From: Candidatus Wirthbacteria bacterium | Lineage (GTDB): Bacteria; Patescibacteriota; CG2-30-54-11 | DNA length: 32,348 bases | Direction: 5' to 3' | Assembly: GCA_903889905.1 (NCBI GenBank) | Contig: CAISZI010000060.1 | Location: 1-32,348 of the forward strand | In this document: positions 16,123 to 23,576 of the stretch, in pieces | Layout of the letters: each line of letters begins with the position of its first letter | Numbering within the stretch: the first letter of the stretch is position 1 | The notes under the pieces: generated by a model | What the model was told of the DNA's origin: nothing | The model's input: the letters and a program-made list of their open reading frames with translations, nothing else | Database searches by the model: none | Translations under genes and position numbers: made by a program

Positions 16123-16707
16123 ATGAATATTGCCATGAGCAAGTCGCGTGAACAGTTTCCTCTGAGTCAGAAAAAAGTGTTGAAAAAGACCGTCGTAGGA
16201 GCAATCGCCTGGTTCATTCTGCTTGGTATTCTGCTGGTCTTTTTCCTGATTGGCAGTCTGGCAGGGAGTTCCGATATCAGTGGTTGGAGCGGGGTAGGAG
16301 CTGCGCTTGTTGTGGGATTATTTGGTGTCATCGTGGTTATCAACTATTTATACCAGAAGTGGTACTTTTCTACTTATTTTTATGATTTGACTGCAGATTA
16401 TATCATCATCCGCAAAGGCCCGATTACACCACGGGAAATCACCATCCCATACGAACGAATTCAGGACGTGTATGTGGACCAGGATCTTTTTGACCGTGCG
16501 TTTGGTTTGTTTGATGTGCATTTGTCCAGCGCCACCATTTCATCAGGTATGGAGGCACATATTGACGGTGTCGAACGGGCAGCGGCGGACGGATTACGCA
16601 ACGTCCTGCTGAAGACCTTGAGCGAGAAAATCGGTAGAAATCGTGTCACTGCCGCACCGCCTTCTCCACCAGCTGCTGCGCCGGTATCTACACCCATTAA
16701 TTCATAA
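16123..16707 (+). CDS. PH-domain (bPH2/YdbS-like) membrane protein 1
   Basis: A 194-residue protein with two membrane segments at about 25-48 and 58-80, then a bacterial PH domain of the YdbS/DUF304 type. Its core is YDLTADYIIIRKGPITPREITIPYERIQDVYVDQDLFDRAFGLFDV (compare the pattern IPY.RIQ.V...Q...DR.FGL). The C-terminal tail is Pro/Ala-rich. Such proteins are anchored with the PH domain in the cytoplasm; function is unknown. A TGTATAAT -10-like sequence at about 16076-16083 lies upstream without a clear -35. It is four bases from a second PH-domain gene, so they probably form a pair. Confidence 0.85.
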   Translation: MNIAMSKSREQFPLSQKKVLKKTVVGAIAWFILLGILLVFFLIGSLAGSSDISGWSGVGAALVVGLFGVIVVINYLYQKWYFSTYFYDLTADYIIIRKGPITPREITIPYERIQDVYVDQDLFDRAFGLFDVHLSSATISSGMEAHIDGVERAAADGLRNVLLKTLSEKIGRNRVTAAPPSPPAAAPVSTPINS

Positions 16708-16711
16708 ACCT

Positions 16712-17416
16712 ATGCCTAACACCGAAATTGTCAGCTATATTAATGATCAAACACAGCAGGGGATTGCCAAGGATGCCATTCGTGAGGCGTTGCTGCAATC
16801 AGGCTGGGCTGCGGATGCAGTTGAAGAGGGCTTTGCCACAGTGGATGGACACAGCGGATCTCCGTTCCCGTCCGCAGCGACGGTTGCTACGGCGGCAATC
16901 ACCGAAAAAGATTACCCGGTTACTCTGCTTTGGGCATTTAAAAGTCCGATTATTTTTGGTTTGTTTCTGATTGTTTTGTTTGTGGTCGGGTATTATTCGT
17001 TGCCATTGGTCTTTTTTGCAATTTTTACTTTGATTGCCAATCCTTTGCTGCGCACCAATTTTCACTATTCGCTGGATGAGCACTTTTTTCAGCTCAAGCA
17101 GGGAGTTATTGCCAAGAAACAACGCAATCTACCTTATGGTGTGATCCAGAATGTTTTTTTGAAGCAGGATTTGTTTGATCGAATCTTTGGGCTTGCCACT
17201 TTGCGTATCGAAAATGCCGCGCAGGGCGGGACAAACGGGATGAAGCGCAAGTCCGTATGGACAAGCAATCGTAATGCTAACAACGAATTTCTGGGGTCGT
17301 CCGGCAATACAGTTAATATTCCCGGACTGAAGAAGAAAGACGCTGAAGCATTAAAAGAAGTATTACTGCAAAAAATCAAAGCCAATCCGCTAGCGGATAC
17401 TGGCGCGGGGCTTTAG
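16712..17416 (+). CDS. PH-domain (bPH2-like) membrane protein 2 with N-terminal helical domain
   Basis: The 234-residue product starts with a UBA-like three-helix segment (about 3-45: IVSYINDQTQQGIAKDAIRE and SGWAADAVEEGF). Two membrane segments follow near 75-115, then a PH core with LPYGVIQNVFLKQDLFDRIFGLATLRIENAAQGG. The same three-helix segment is common at the N-terminus of membrane proteins in candidate-phylum bacteria. ATG 16712 is chosen; an in-frame extension to 16643 would overlap the upstream gene. It ends about 50 bases before the FMN riboswitch. Confidence 0.83.
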   Translation: MPNTEIVSYINDQTQQGIAKDAIREALLQSGWAADAVEEGFATVDGHSGSPFPSAATVATAAITEKDYPVTLLWAFKSPIIFGLFLIVLFVVGYYSLPLVFFAIFTLIANPLLRTNFHYSLDEHFFQLKQGVIAKKQRNLPYGVIQNVFLKQDLFDRIFGLATLRIENAAQGGTNGMKRKSVWTSNRNANNEFLGSSGNTVNIPGLKKKDAEALKEVLLQKIKANPLADTGAGL

Positions 17417-17467
17417 CGCAGCGTCTTTACGGAACCACTGGTTAGCGACTATAATGCGGCTGCACAT

Positions 17468-17622
17468 AATCTTCGGAGGGTGGGAGAAATTCCCCACCGG
17501 TGGTGCTGAGGGGACAATTTGCTTTCCCTTGGCTATGAAAAGTCCATGAGCCTTGCTCTTGCACGAGCGGCTGATCTGGCGCAATTCCAGAACCGACGGT
17601 AAAGTCCGGATAAAAGAAGAAA
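17468..17622 (+). promoter_or_regulatory. FMN riboswitch (RFN element) aptamer
   Basis: The conserved RFN blocks appear in order: ATCTTCGGAGGGTGGGAGAA, then ATTCCCCACCGGTGGT, GAAAAGTCCATGAG, GCACGAGCGGC, TGATCTGGCGCAATTCCAG, AACCGACGGTAAAGTCCGGAT and AAAGAAGA. TCTTC (17470-17474) pairs with GAAGA (17616-17620) as P1. FMN binding normally terminates transcription or blocks translation of flavin synthesis or uptake genes. Here it precedes an ABC importer whose ATPase is fused to a flavokinase domain. A T6 run follows P1 directly (about 17624-17629). The main terminator lies 160 bases downstream, separated by a palindromic repeat. Confidence 0.93.
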
Positions 17623-17656
17623 CTTTTTTGTGGCGAATTGACTTGACTGGCGCTTT

Positions 17657-17741
17657 CGATGTCATTCCGGGTTTGACCCGGAATCTGCATTCGTCGTCAC
17701 TTGGAGGGATTAGATGCTGAATTAAGTTCAGCATGACATCG
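17657..17741. repeat. CGATGTCAT...ATGACATCG palindromic element, copy D
   Basis: Perfect 9-base inverted ends enclose two smaller hairpins, CCGGGTTTGACCCGG and ATGCTGAA...TTCAGCAT. The outer ends resemble those of the GTCATTGCGAG family (copies A-C), with a different interior. It lies inside the riboswitch leader, between aptamer and terminator. Confidence 0.7.
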
Positions 17742-17783
17742 TTAGAGTAGGATTACTCCCAAAGTCAAATTGCCATCCCCCCG

Positions 17784-17813
17784 AAGCATGAGTCAGGCGC
17801 TTATGCTTTTTTT
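17784..17813 (+). terminator. intrinsic terminator of the FMN riboswitch leader
   Basis: AAGCATGAG (17784-17792) pairs with CTTATGCTT (17800-17808), nine pairs with one wobble, followed by a T-run to 17813. It ends 11 bases before the permease ATG, the expected place for the off-state of a transcriptional riboswitch. Confidence 0.75.
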
Positions 17814-17824
17814 GTTGGGGAAAA

Positions 17825-18574
17825 ATGAAATTACGGATCAGTCGTCAGACTTGGCTTAGCTTGTTGTCGCTGCTGGTGACGGTGGCGGTGTGGATGTGGC
17901 TTGCCAGAGTGTATCCGTCGTACATTGTGCCCTCGCCGGCCAAAGTCTGGGCCAAGTGGTGGCAGCTTTCCCGGGATGGGCGCATTGCTGTGCATTTGTG
18001 GGCAACATTGTCGCCGACACTGGTGGGTTTTGTCCTGGCAACTGGTCTGGCCTTTGGCCTCGGGTATCTGGCGGCGCAGTTCAAGTGGCTGCGCGAGCTG
18101 GCCTGGCCACTGACGGTAGTGATGCAGACGGTGCCGATTGTGGCGATGCTGCCATTGCTGGTGATCTGGTTTGGTACGGGGGCGTCAACGCATACGTTGA
18201 TCATTGTCCTGGTGGCTTTTTTCCCCATGTATGTGACGGCCCTGCAAGCGTTTGGGCGTCGGAGCCGCGCATTGGAAGGCTGGATGCGAACGCTGGCGGC
18301 CGGGCGAGTGGCGCGGTTCTGGTATCTGGAATTGCCACTGGCGCTCCCGGAACTGTTTGGCGCACTTAAAGTCGGGTTTAGTTTTGCACTGATTGGCGAA
18401 GTGGTAGCCGAGCTGATGATGGGGCAGCAGGGTTTGGGATTTTTGATTAACTTTGGACGCGGTGTGCTGGATACGGCATTGGTGTTTGCAGCGCTGCTGA
18501 CGCTGATTGGTCTGGGGTTGGTGATGCAACTGGCCTTTCGACTGCTGGAAAAATATACGCTTAACTTACGCTAG
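17825..18574 (+). CDS. ABC transporter permease, probable riboflavin importer (RibX-like)
   Basis: A 249-residue inner-membrane permease of the binding-protein-dependent type with about six membrane segments. The cytoplasmic EAA-like loop is at about residues 160-190 (ELPLALPELFGALKVGFSFALIGEVVAE). It resembles SsuC/TauC/RibX permeases. It is the first gene after the FMN riboswitch and is followed by an NMT1-type binding protein and an ATPase. RibXY-type riboflavin importers with FMN riboswitches are established, so riboflavin is the likeliest substrate. The leader terminator ends just upstream, and GGGG at 17817-17820 precedes the ATG. Confidence 0.87.
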   Translation: MKLRISRQTWLSLLSLLVTVAVWMWLARVYPSYIVPSPAKVWAKWWQLSRDGRIAVHLWATLSPTLVGFVLATGLAFGLGYLAAQFKWLRELAWPLTVVMQTVPIVAMLPLLVIWFGTGASTHTLIIVLVAFFPMYVTALQAFGRRSRALEGWMRTLAAGRVARFWYLELPLALPELFGALKVGFSFALIGEVVAELMMGQQGLGFLINFGRGVLDTALVFAALLTLIGLGLVMQLAFRLLEKYTLNLR

Positions 18575-18586
18575 AGGAGGACACTG

Positions 18587-19636
18587 ATGCCTGATCATTG
18601 GGGTTGGTGGAGGAAAATAGTCCGGCTTGCAACGGTCACAAATATTTTGCTGATGGTTGTGGTTTTTTTTGGGCTGCTGGTGATAGGATTGTTGGCAGTC
18701 AAAGGAACAACGACAAAAATCAGCAGTACATCCCCACTCAAGCAAGTCCGCATTTCTCTTGGTTACATCCCCAATGTCCAGTTTGCGCCGTTTTATGCGG
18801 CGCAGAATCTGGGATATTTTGCGGAAAATGGTTTGCAGGTGACGCTGGATCACGGCATGGTGACGGACATCTTGCCACTACTCGGGAGTGGCCAAACAGA
18901 CTTTGCGATCACGGATTCGGATCAGGTGATTTTGGCGCGTAGCCAGGGAGTACCGGTCGAGTCAGTCATGGCCATATATCCTAAAACGCCAACGGGTATT
19001 GCCACGTTAGCTTCGAGCAACATCAAAACGACTGCTGACTTACGTGGCAAAAAGATTGGTATACCTGGAATGTATGGCGCGAGTTACGTGGCATTGCTGG
19101 CGTATCTGGATCTGAATGGGATGAAGGTAAGTGATGTTAATTTGCAAGCGATTGGTTATACGCAGGTGCAGGCACTGACCCAGAAATCGGTGGATGCGGT
19201 GGTTGTGTTTATGAACAATGAAGTGTTGCAGCTGGAGGATCAGGGGGTGGCAATAAATACAATTGCCTTTGGAGACCAGCTTGGATATGTCGGTCAGTCG
19301 CTGGTAGTGAGCGAGCAGGCGATCAAGGATTATCCGCAAGACGTAGCGGCTGTGATTAGGGCAATCAAGGCGGGCATGGATTATGTCCGGGCTAACCCGG
19401 ATCAAGGCATGACCATTTCTCAAAAATTTATCACTGACCTGAGCGCGAGTCAGTTGCCACTGCAAAAAAAAGTGCTGCAGGCAACCATTGTCCGTTGGTC
19501 AGAACCGGGGCAGGTACTTGGTTTTATGGATCCTTCATTGTGGCAGACGACTTATGCTGCGTTGAAAACGCAAAGTCTTTTGGGGAAACAGCTGGATGTG
19601 ACACAGGTTTATACCAATCAATTTGTGAACCCATGA
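18587..19636 (+). CDS. ABC transporter substrate-binding protein, NMT1/THI5-like (RibY-like)
   Basis: This 349-residue protein has an N-terminal membrane segment at about 12-38, then an NMT1-type binding fold: RISLGYIPNVQFAPFYAAQNLGYF, then DFAITDSDQVILARSQGVPV, and DLRGKKIGIPGMYGASYVALLAYL. I see no cysteine, so no lipobox; the protein is probably held by an uncleaved N-terminal anchor. Relatives bind pyrimidine, thiamine precursors or riboflavin; FMN-riboswitch control points to riboflavin. A strong AGGAGG precedes ATG 18587, 12 bases after the permease stop. Its stop overlaps the ATPase start as ATGA. Confidence 0.88.
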   Translation: MPDHWGWWRKIVRLATVTNILLMVVVFFGLLVIGLLAVKGTTTKISSTSPLKQVRISLGYIPNVQFAPFYAAQNLGYFAENGLQVTLDHGMVTDILPLLGSGQTDFAITDSDQVILARSQGVPVESVMAIYPKTPTGIATLASSNIKTTADLRGKKIGIPGMYGASYVALLAYLDLNGMKVSDVNLQAIGYTQVQALTQKSVDAVVVFMNNEVLQLEDQGVAINTIAFGDQLGYVGQSLVVSEQAIKDYPQDVAAVIRAIKAGMDYVRANPDQGMTISQKFITDLSASQLPLQKKVLQATIVRWSEPGQVLGFMDPSLWQTTYAALKTQSLLGKQLDVTQVYTNQFVNP

Positions 19637-20766
19637 GTCCTTTTCAAGTTAAACACCTACAGTATCAGTTTCATTCACCACAGCCCACGCCGGTATTGCG
19701 GGACGTGTCGTTTGGTCTGGACAAGGGCGAATTTGTCAGCATTGTCGGGCCGTCGGGCGCTGGCAAAAGCACGATCTTGAAACTGATGGCCGATTTGCTG
19801 CCGCTCCAGGGCGGTACGGTAACTTTGCAAAAGCATTTGCCGCAGGAAGCCCGGATACGGCGCGAATTTGCCTATGTCTTTCAGACACCGGCACTGCTGC
19901 CGTGGCGTTCCATTCGACGTAACCTGGAATTACCTTTGCAGATATCCAATCAAGCCATTGCTCCTGCCAAAATTGAACAGCTGCTGCAACTTACGGGACT
20001 GTCCGGTTTTCAGGAACATAAACCCAGCGAGCTGTCGGGAGGGATGCAGCAGCTGGCTGCGATTGCTCGGGCGTTGGTGCTTGAACCCGAACTGCTTTTG
20101 CTGGATGAACCCTTTAGCGCGCTGGACGCGGTGACGCGGGAAAAAATGAACACAGAACTGGAACGCATTGTCAGTTCAACTCACAAAACAGCGTTACTGG
20201 TAACGCACAGCATCGAGGAAGCGGTGTATCTGTCGGATCGGGTTCTGGTCTTGTCAGCGCGGCCGGGTCAGATCGGCGGGGAAGTCGTGATTGACGAGGC
20301 GCGTCCCAGATCCGCAAGCTGGCGCAAGACTAAAGCTTTTTTTGATAAGGCTGTGGCGGTACGGGAGCTACTGGAACGGGAATCCGCCACCTGGCGCGAC
20401 ATAGCAGTGGTGAGTGGCGAAGGCCGTGGCCGGACCATGGGATTTCCGACACTGAACCTCAACGTCGAAAAGTTGCCACTGCCGTATGGGGTGCATGCCG
20501 CCTGGGTCAAGATCGACGGACAGCTTTACCCATCGGCATTGCACTATGGCCCCAAGTCCACGTTTGGCGGGCACCAGGACACCGTGGAGGCGTTTGTGAT
20601 GGATTATGAGGAGAAGGCCAAGACGAAAATGGTGGACTTTGAGGTGGTGGGATTTGTGCGGTCGACAGTGAAGTTTGTTTCCAAGGAAGCGTTGGTCGCG
20701 CAGATGGAGAAAGATGTGGCGAGGACGAGGGAGATGTTGGGGGAGGGGATGAGTAGGTTGGGATAA
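19633..20766 (+). CDS. ABC transporter ATPase fused to C-terminal riboflavin kinase domain
   Basis: Residues 1-225 form an ABC ATPase of the SsuB/TauB type: Walker A GPSGAGKST at 39-47, Q-loop Gln84, signature LSGGM at 134-138, Walker B LLLLDEP at 154-160 and H-loop His192. After a helical linker, residues 262-377 form a flavokinase domain: GRGRTMGFPTLNLN at 264-277 (family GRxLGFPTAN), GVHAAWVKIDGQLYPSALHYGPKSTFG, then VEAFVMDY with candidate catalytic Glu319, and FVRSTVKFVSKEALVAQMEKD. No FAD synthetase domain is present. The start overlaps the previous stop (ATGA at 19633). The fusion suggests that imported riboflavin is trapped as FMN at the membrane. A sensing role for the domain is an alternative. 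Confidence 0.92.
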   Translation: MSPFQVKHLQYQFHSPQPTPVLRDVSFGLDKGEFVSIVGPSGAGKSTILKLMADLLPLQGGTVTLQKHLPQEARIRREFAYVFQTPALLPWRSIRRNLELPLQISNQAIAPAKIEQLLQLTGLSGFQEHKPSELSGGMQQLAAIARALVLEPELLLLDEPFSALDAVTREKMNTELERIVSSTHKTALLVTHSIEEAVYLSDRVLVLSARPGQIGGEVVIDEARPRSASWRKTKAFFDKAVAVRELLERESATWRDIAVVSGEGRGRTMGFPTLNLNVEKLPLPYGVHAAWVKIDGQLYPSALHYGPKSTFGGHQDTVEAFVMDYEEKAKTKMVDFEVVGFVRSTVKFVSKEALVAQMEKDVARTREMLGEGMSRLG

Positions 20767-20769
20767 GTA

Positions 20770-20798
20770 TTGACAACGACATCTTATAAATTTATATT
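20770..20798 (+). promoter_or_regulatory. strong sigma-70 promoter, TTGACA-17-TATATT
   Basis: Perfect TTGACA at 20770-20775, a 17-base spacer and TATATT at 20793-20798. Start expected near 20805, about 24 bases before the ATG of the 67-residue gene. It begins four bases after the ABC-flavokinase stop. Confidence 0.7.
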
Positions 20799-20828
20799 CC
20801 GCATCCTTAGTTATTTTTTGGAGAAGGC

Positions 20829-21032
20829 ATGACTCAAACCACAAATGATGGTTTTGATACAACAACAGAAGGAAAGGGATTGACCCAAATAGTGGAGCAG
20901 CTTGGAAGGGATATGGGAGGGCGCCATTTCATAAGCGATGAGGAAGTGGCAACTTACCAAAGTGCAGTTAATGATTATAATGCGCTGGCTGCATATATCG
21001 CAGCGCACGAAGGGAAAACAGAATCTCAATAG
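20829..21032 (+). CDS. small acidic hypothetical protein, 67 residues
   Basis: No family recognised. A Thr-rich N-terminus precedes two probable helices (about 17-28 and 37-61: SDEEVATYQSAVNDYNALAAYIAAHE). There is no membrane segment or signal peptide. Support for a real gene is good: GGAGAAGG immediately before ATG 20829 and a near-consensus promoter at 20770-20798. Its strong promoter directly downstream of the flavin cassette suggests independent, high expression. No partner gene suggests a toxin-antitoxin pair. Confidence 0.65.
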   Translation: MTQTTNDGFDTTTEGKGLTQIVEQLGRDMGGRHFISDEEVATYQSAVNDYNALAAYIAAHEGKTESQ

Positions 21033-21074
21033 AAAAGGAATTGTGATTTTTTAGAAAAATGCCTTTAATTTCTT

Positions 21075-21110
21075 TCAGGAATCAGGGGCATATTTGTATT
21101 ATACTGGGGG
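21075..21110 (+). promoter_or_regulatory. repeated promoter-like module, copy 1
   Basis: A 36-base segment matches 26368-26403 at 32 positions. It shares TCAGGAAT, AGGGGC and TTTGTATTATACTG. TATTAT preceded by TG, or TATACT, can serve as -10; the -35 (TTTCA here) is poor. It stands about 125-160 bases before the histidine phosphatase gene, with a hairpin repeat between. Confidence 0.5.
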
Positions 21111-21125
21111 CACCAATTGGGAGAT

Positions 21126-21163
21126 CCCCTCTCCCTGGCCCTCCCCCAAAGGGGGAGGGGAAG
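21126..21163. repeat. C-rich/G-rich hairpin repeat before the histidine phosphatase
   Basis: CCCTCCCCC (21139-21147) and GGGGGAGGG (21151-21159) form a perfect nine-pair stem with an AAA loop, preceded by CCCCTCTCCCTGG. No T-run follows, so it is not a classic terminator. It is related to the repeat at the argG 3' end. Confidence 0.65.
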
Positions 21164-21235
21164 AATTGTTTCCCGTAGGGGAGAAACTTTGTGGTTGCCC
21201 TGTCCACTTGTTTAAATCGTTCAAAGAGATAGTTT

Positions 21236-21790
21236 ATGAAAATCTACGTTGTGCGCCATGGTGTTACGGGCCTGAATAAGCAGAAGATTTTGAACGGCCA
21301 GATCGACGAGCCGCTTGCTCCTGAGGGCATGGAGCAGGCAGAAGTGGCGGTGTCACTGATTCCGGTCACGATCACGCAGATTTATGTGTCGCCTCTGATT
21401 CGGGCCCGGCAGACAACCGACATTCTCAATGCCACGCTCTGTAGACCGCTTTCAGTCCAGACCGAACTTACGGAAATTCACATGGGTACGGTAGCCGGTA
21501 AATCCTGGAAGCAGCTCGCAGACGGGGATGCCATGAAGCAGAAACATCGCCGTATGCAATTTGACTACAGCGAATTCGGAGGGGAATCGGTAGACCAGGT
21601 TAAACAAAGAGTGCTCAATTTTCTGCGTAGCATCAATGGCAAATACCAGGATCACGAAGTTCTAGTTGTCACCCACGGCGGCATTATCCGTTTGCTCTAT
21701 TTGTTGGAAAACGATGCGCCGCTCGTTGATGAGATTGAGCATATTGTGCTCAATACGTTCGACCTGGACAAGATTCTGTCAAAAGTTTAG
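21236..21790 (+). CDS. histidine phosphatase family protein (phosphoglycerate-mutase-like)
   Basis: The 184-residue protein carries the catalytic RHG at residues 7-9 (phospho-acceptor His8), arginines in SPLIRARQT near 56-58, the probable acid Glu80 and the second His147 in VVTHGG. This is the broad-specificity phosphatase branch (GpmB/CobC-like); length suits these enzymes rather than glycolytic mutase. The substrate is unknown. It converges with asnB, stop codons overlapping by four bases. The promoter-like module at 21075-21110 lies upstream. Confidence 0.9.
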   Translation: MKIYVVRHGVTGLNKQKILNGQIDEPLAPEGMEQAEVAVSLIPVTITQIYVSPLIRARQTTDILNATLCRPLSVQTELTEIHMGTVAGKSWKQLADGDAMKQKHRRMQFDYSEFGGESVDQVKQRVLNFLRSINGKYQDHEVLVVTHGGIIRLLYLLENDAPLVDEIEHIVLNTFDLDKILSKV

Positions 21791-23565
21791 GCTGCCGCGA
21801 CCGGTACCTTTTGCGTTGACCAGGACGGCAGGTTTTGCAGCCAGAGTTCAAGCACCAGCAAGGCCCACAGCAGGCGCCCGTGCTGACGCTGGCCGCTTTT
21901 GTGTTCCATGAGATAGCGTTCGATCATGTCCGGTTGCATCCAGGTGCGTGTGCGGGCAGCATTGTCCAGCAGTATTTCAGCCGCCCAGTTGGCTCCCTCT
22001 CCCGACAACCACGCATCGGGCAGGCTGGGAAAATGGATTTTTTTTCGATTCAGAATTTCGGCGGGAATATAGGGCCGGGCCACTTCCTGTAGCCAGCCTT
22101 TGCCGGTTTTGCCAAACAGGGTAGCGAGCGGAATCTGGAGGGCGTACTCCACAATGCGGCGGTCCAGAAAAGGCACTTTGGCTTCAACACCAAACGCCAT
22201 GGTCATGCGATCCAGGCGCATATTGTGATATTCGGAAAGACGGTCCAGTCGTTCAAACCGCAGCACCTGGTCAACGTTGGAAAAAGGTTCAACCGCGTGG
22301 CCCTCGGCATCGATCATGGGCCGTAACTGGGCCGCGGCGTCAGTACGGTAAAGCGCATGCGCCTCATCTGGTGTGAGTGTCCACAACCATTTGGGGTAGG
22401 TGATGGAAGCATCGTTAGCCGGTTGGTTGAACCAGCATCCATGCCGCGCATATCCCAGGAAAAGTTCATCCGACCCATCGCCGGTCATGACAGACTTGAT
22501 TCCCAGTTCGCGGGCACGTTTGGCCATGAGATAGGTCCCGATATGAATGGGATTTTCCAGCGGCTCATCCAGAAAGTGCACCAGTTCCATCAGTGCTTGC
22601 CGAGCGCTGGCATTGTTTATTTCAATCCAGTCAAATTTTATCCCCAAATGTTTTTCAAGTATTTCGCCATAGCCTTCATCCGCGACCGGTTTTGGCAGAA
22701 AGCGAAGAGAGATCGGTTTTTGATAAGGAGATTCCTTGAATTGCAGGGCGAGTGACGTGATCAGGGAAGAATCCAGCCCGCCGGAAACAAAAAAACCACC
22801 GGCAACATCAGCGCGGGTGTTTTCCTGTACTACTTGGGTCAGTAGATCCTGAAAACCTTCGACGCTGCTTTGAGCATTAGACGCGGTTCTATTGGTGCCC
22901 AGGTGCCAGTATTGACGGCGGGTGGTCTTGCCTTTGCCAAAGGTAACCGTTTCTCCTGGCAAGACACGTTTAATCTCCGGGAAAACTGTCGATCGGCCGG
23001 GGTGGAAGCGATATCTCAGCATGTGGTCAATGGCGGCAAAATCGGGTTCGGGAGGGCGGTCGATGGTGGCATAAATGGCTTTGACTTCGGAAGAAAAAAC
23101 AACGCCGGCGCCGGATTCATAATAATAAAGCGGCTTGATTCCCATTGGATCGCGCCAAAGCTGCAACTGATGGTCGTGGCGGTTATAGATGGCAATGGCG
23201 AACATGCCGGCAAATTCTTGGATAAAATCCTGCCCCAGTTCGGCATAGGATGGCATGATAATGGCGGTGTCCGTGTGTTCGTCGTGCGGGAATGTTTTTA
23301 GTTTTTTCCGTAATGTTTGGTAATTGACGATTTCGCCGTTGAAAAGGGCGTAATCCTCACAGCCTTGCAGCGTCTGGATGGTGGCGCGCTCGTCTGGAGC
23401 GATGATGGACAGGCGGTTCATTCCGAGTGCAGCCTGTGGCAGCACAACAATTTCTTTCTGATCCGGGCCGCGATGCGCGGTCAGGTTCAGCATGGCGTTG
23501 ATCCCAACTTCAAGCTCCCGCGCATTGGTGTCGTCGAAGCGGATGATGCCGTGGATGCCGCACAT
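21787..23565 (-). CDS. asnB: asparagine synthase (glutamine-hydrolysing)
   Basis: AsnB-type enzymes hydrolyse glutamine and use ATP to amidate aspartate or, in relatives, other acids. The 592-residue protein starts MCGIHG, leaving Cys2 as the N-terminal nucleophile. Glutaminase residues follow (R51, NGE at 76-78, around D99). The synthetase domain has the PP-loop SGGLDSS at 261-267 and later TGDGSDELFLGY. Both domains look intact. It is the second gene of a minus-strand pair, 11 bases after a dikinase-like gene. That pairing leaves open that it amidates a metabolite or envelope component rather than making free asparagine. Confidence 0.93.
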   Translation of the reverse strand: MCGIHGIIRFDDTNARELEVGINAMLNLTAHRGPDQKEIVVLPQAALGMNRLSIIAPDERATIQTLQGCEDYALFNGEIVNYQTLRKKLKTFPHDEHTDTAIIMPSYAELGQDFIQEFAGMFAIAIYNRHDHQLQLWRDPMGIKPLYYYESGAGVVFSSEVKAIYATIDRPPEPDFAAIDHMLRYRFHPGRSTVFPEIKRVLPGETVTFGKGKTTRRQYWHLGTNRTASNAQSSVEGFQDLLTQVVQENTRADVAGGFFVSGGLDSSLITSLALQFKESPYQKPISLRFLPKPVADEGYGEILEKHLGIKFDWIEINNASARQALMELVHFLDEPLENPIHIGTYLMAKRARELGIKSVMTGDGSDELFLGYARHGCWFNQPANDASITYPKWLWTLTPDEAHALYRTDAAAQLRPMIDAEGHAVEPFSNVDQVLRFERLDRLSEYHNMRLDRMTMAFGVEAKVPFLDRRIVEYALQIPLATLFGKTGKGWLQEVARPYIPAEILNRKKIHFPSLPDAWLSGEGANWAAEILLDNAARTRTWMQPDMIERYLMEHKSGQRQHGRLLWALLVLELWLQNLPSWSTQKVPVAAA

Positions 23566-23576
23566 AAAAAGCCCTT

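Noticed and set aside
17390-17734. A 114-codon minus-strand frame across the FMN leader
   Set aside because: It covers a structured riboswitch and a palindromic repeat and shows no protein-like features.
19495-19632. Longer start for the ABC-flavokinase protein
   Set aside because: These 46 codons lie inside the binding-protein gene; the ATGA overlap at 19633 gives the standard ABC ATPase N-terminus.
20829-21032. Toxin-antitoxin component
   Set aside because: The gene stands alone with no second small gene in the same unit, and its sequence has no DNA-binding or toxin motif.
21139-21159. Intrinsic terminator after the 67-residue gene
   Set aside because: The stem is strong but is followed by GAAGAATT rather than a T-run, and related copies occur inside and beside coding regions, so it is better read as a repeat.
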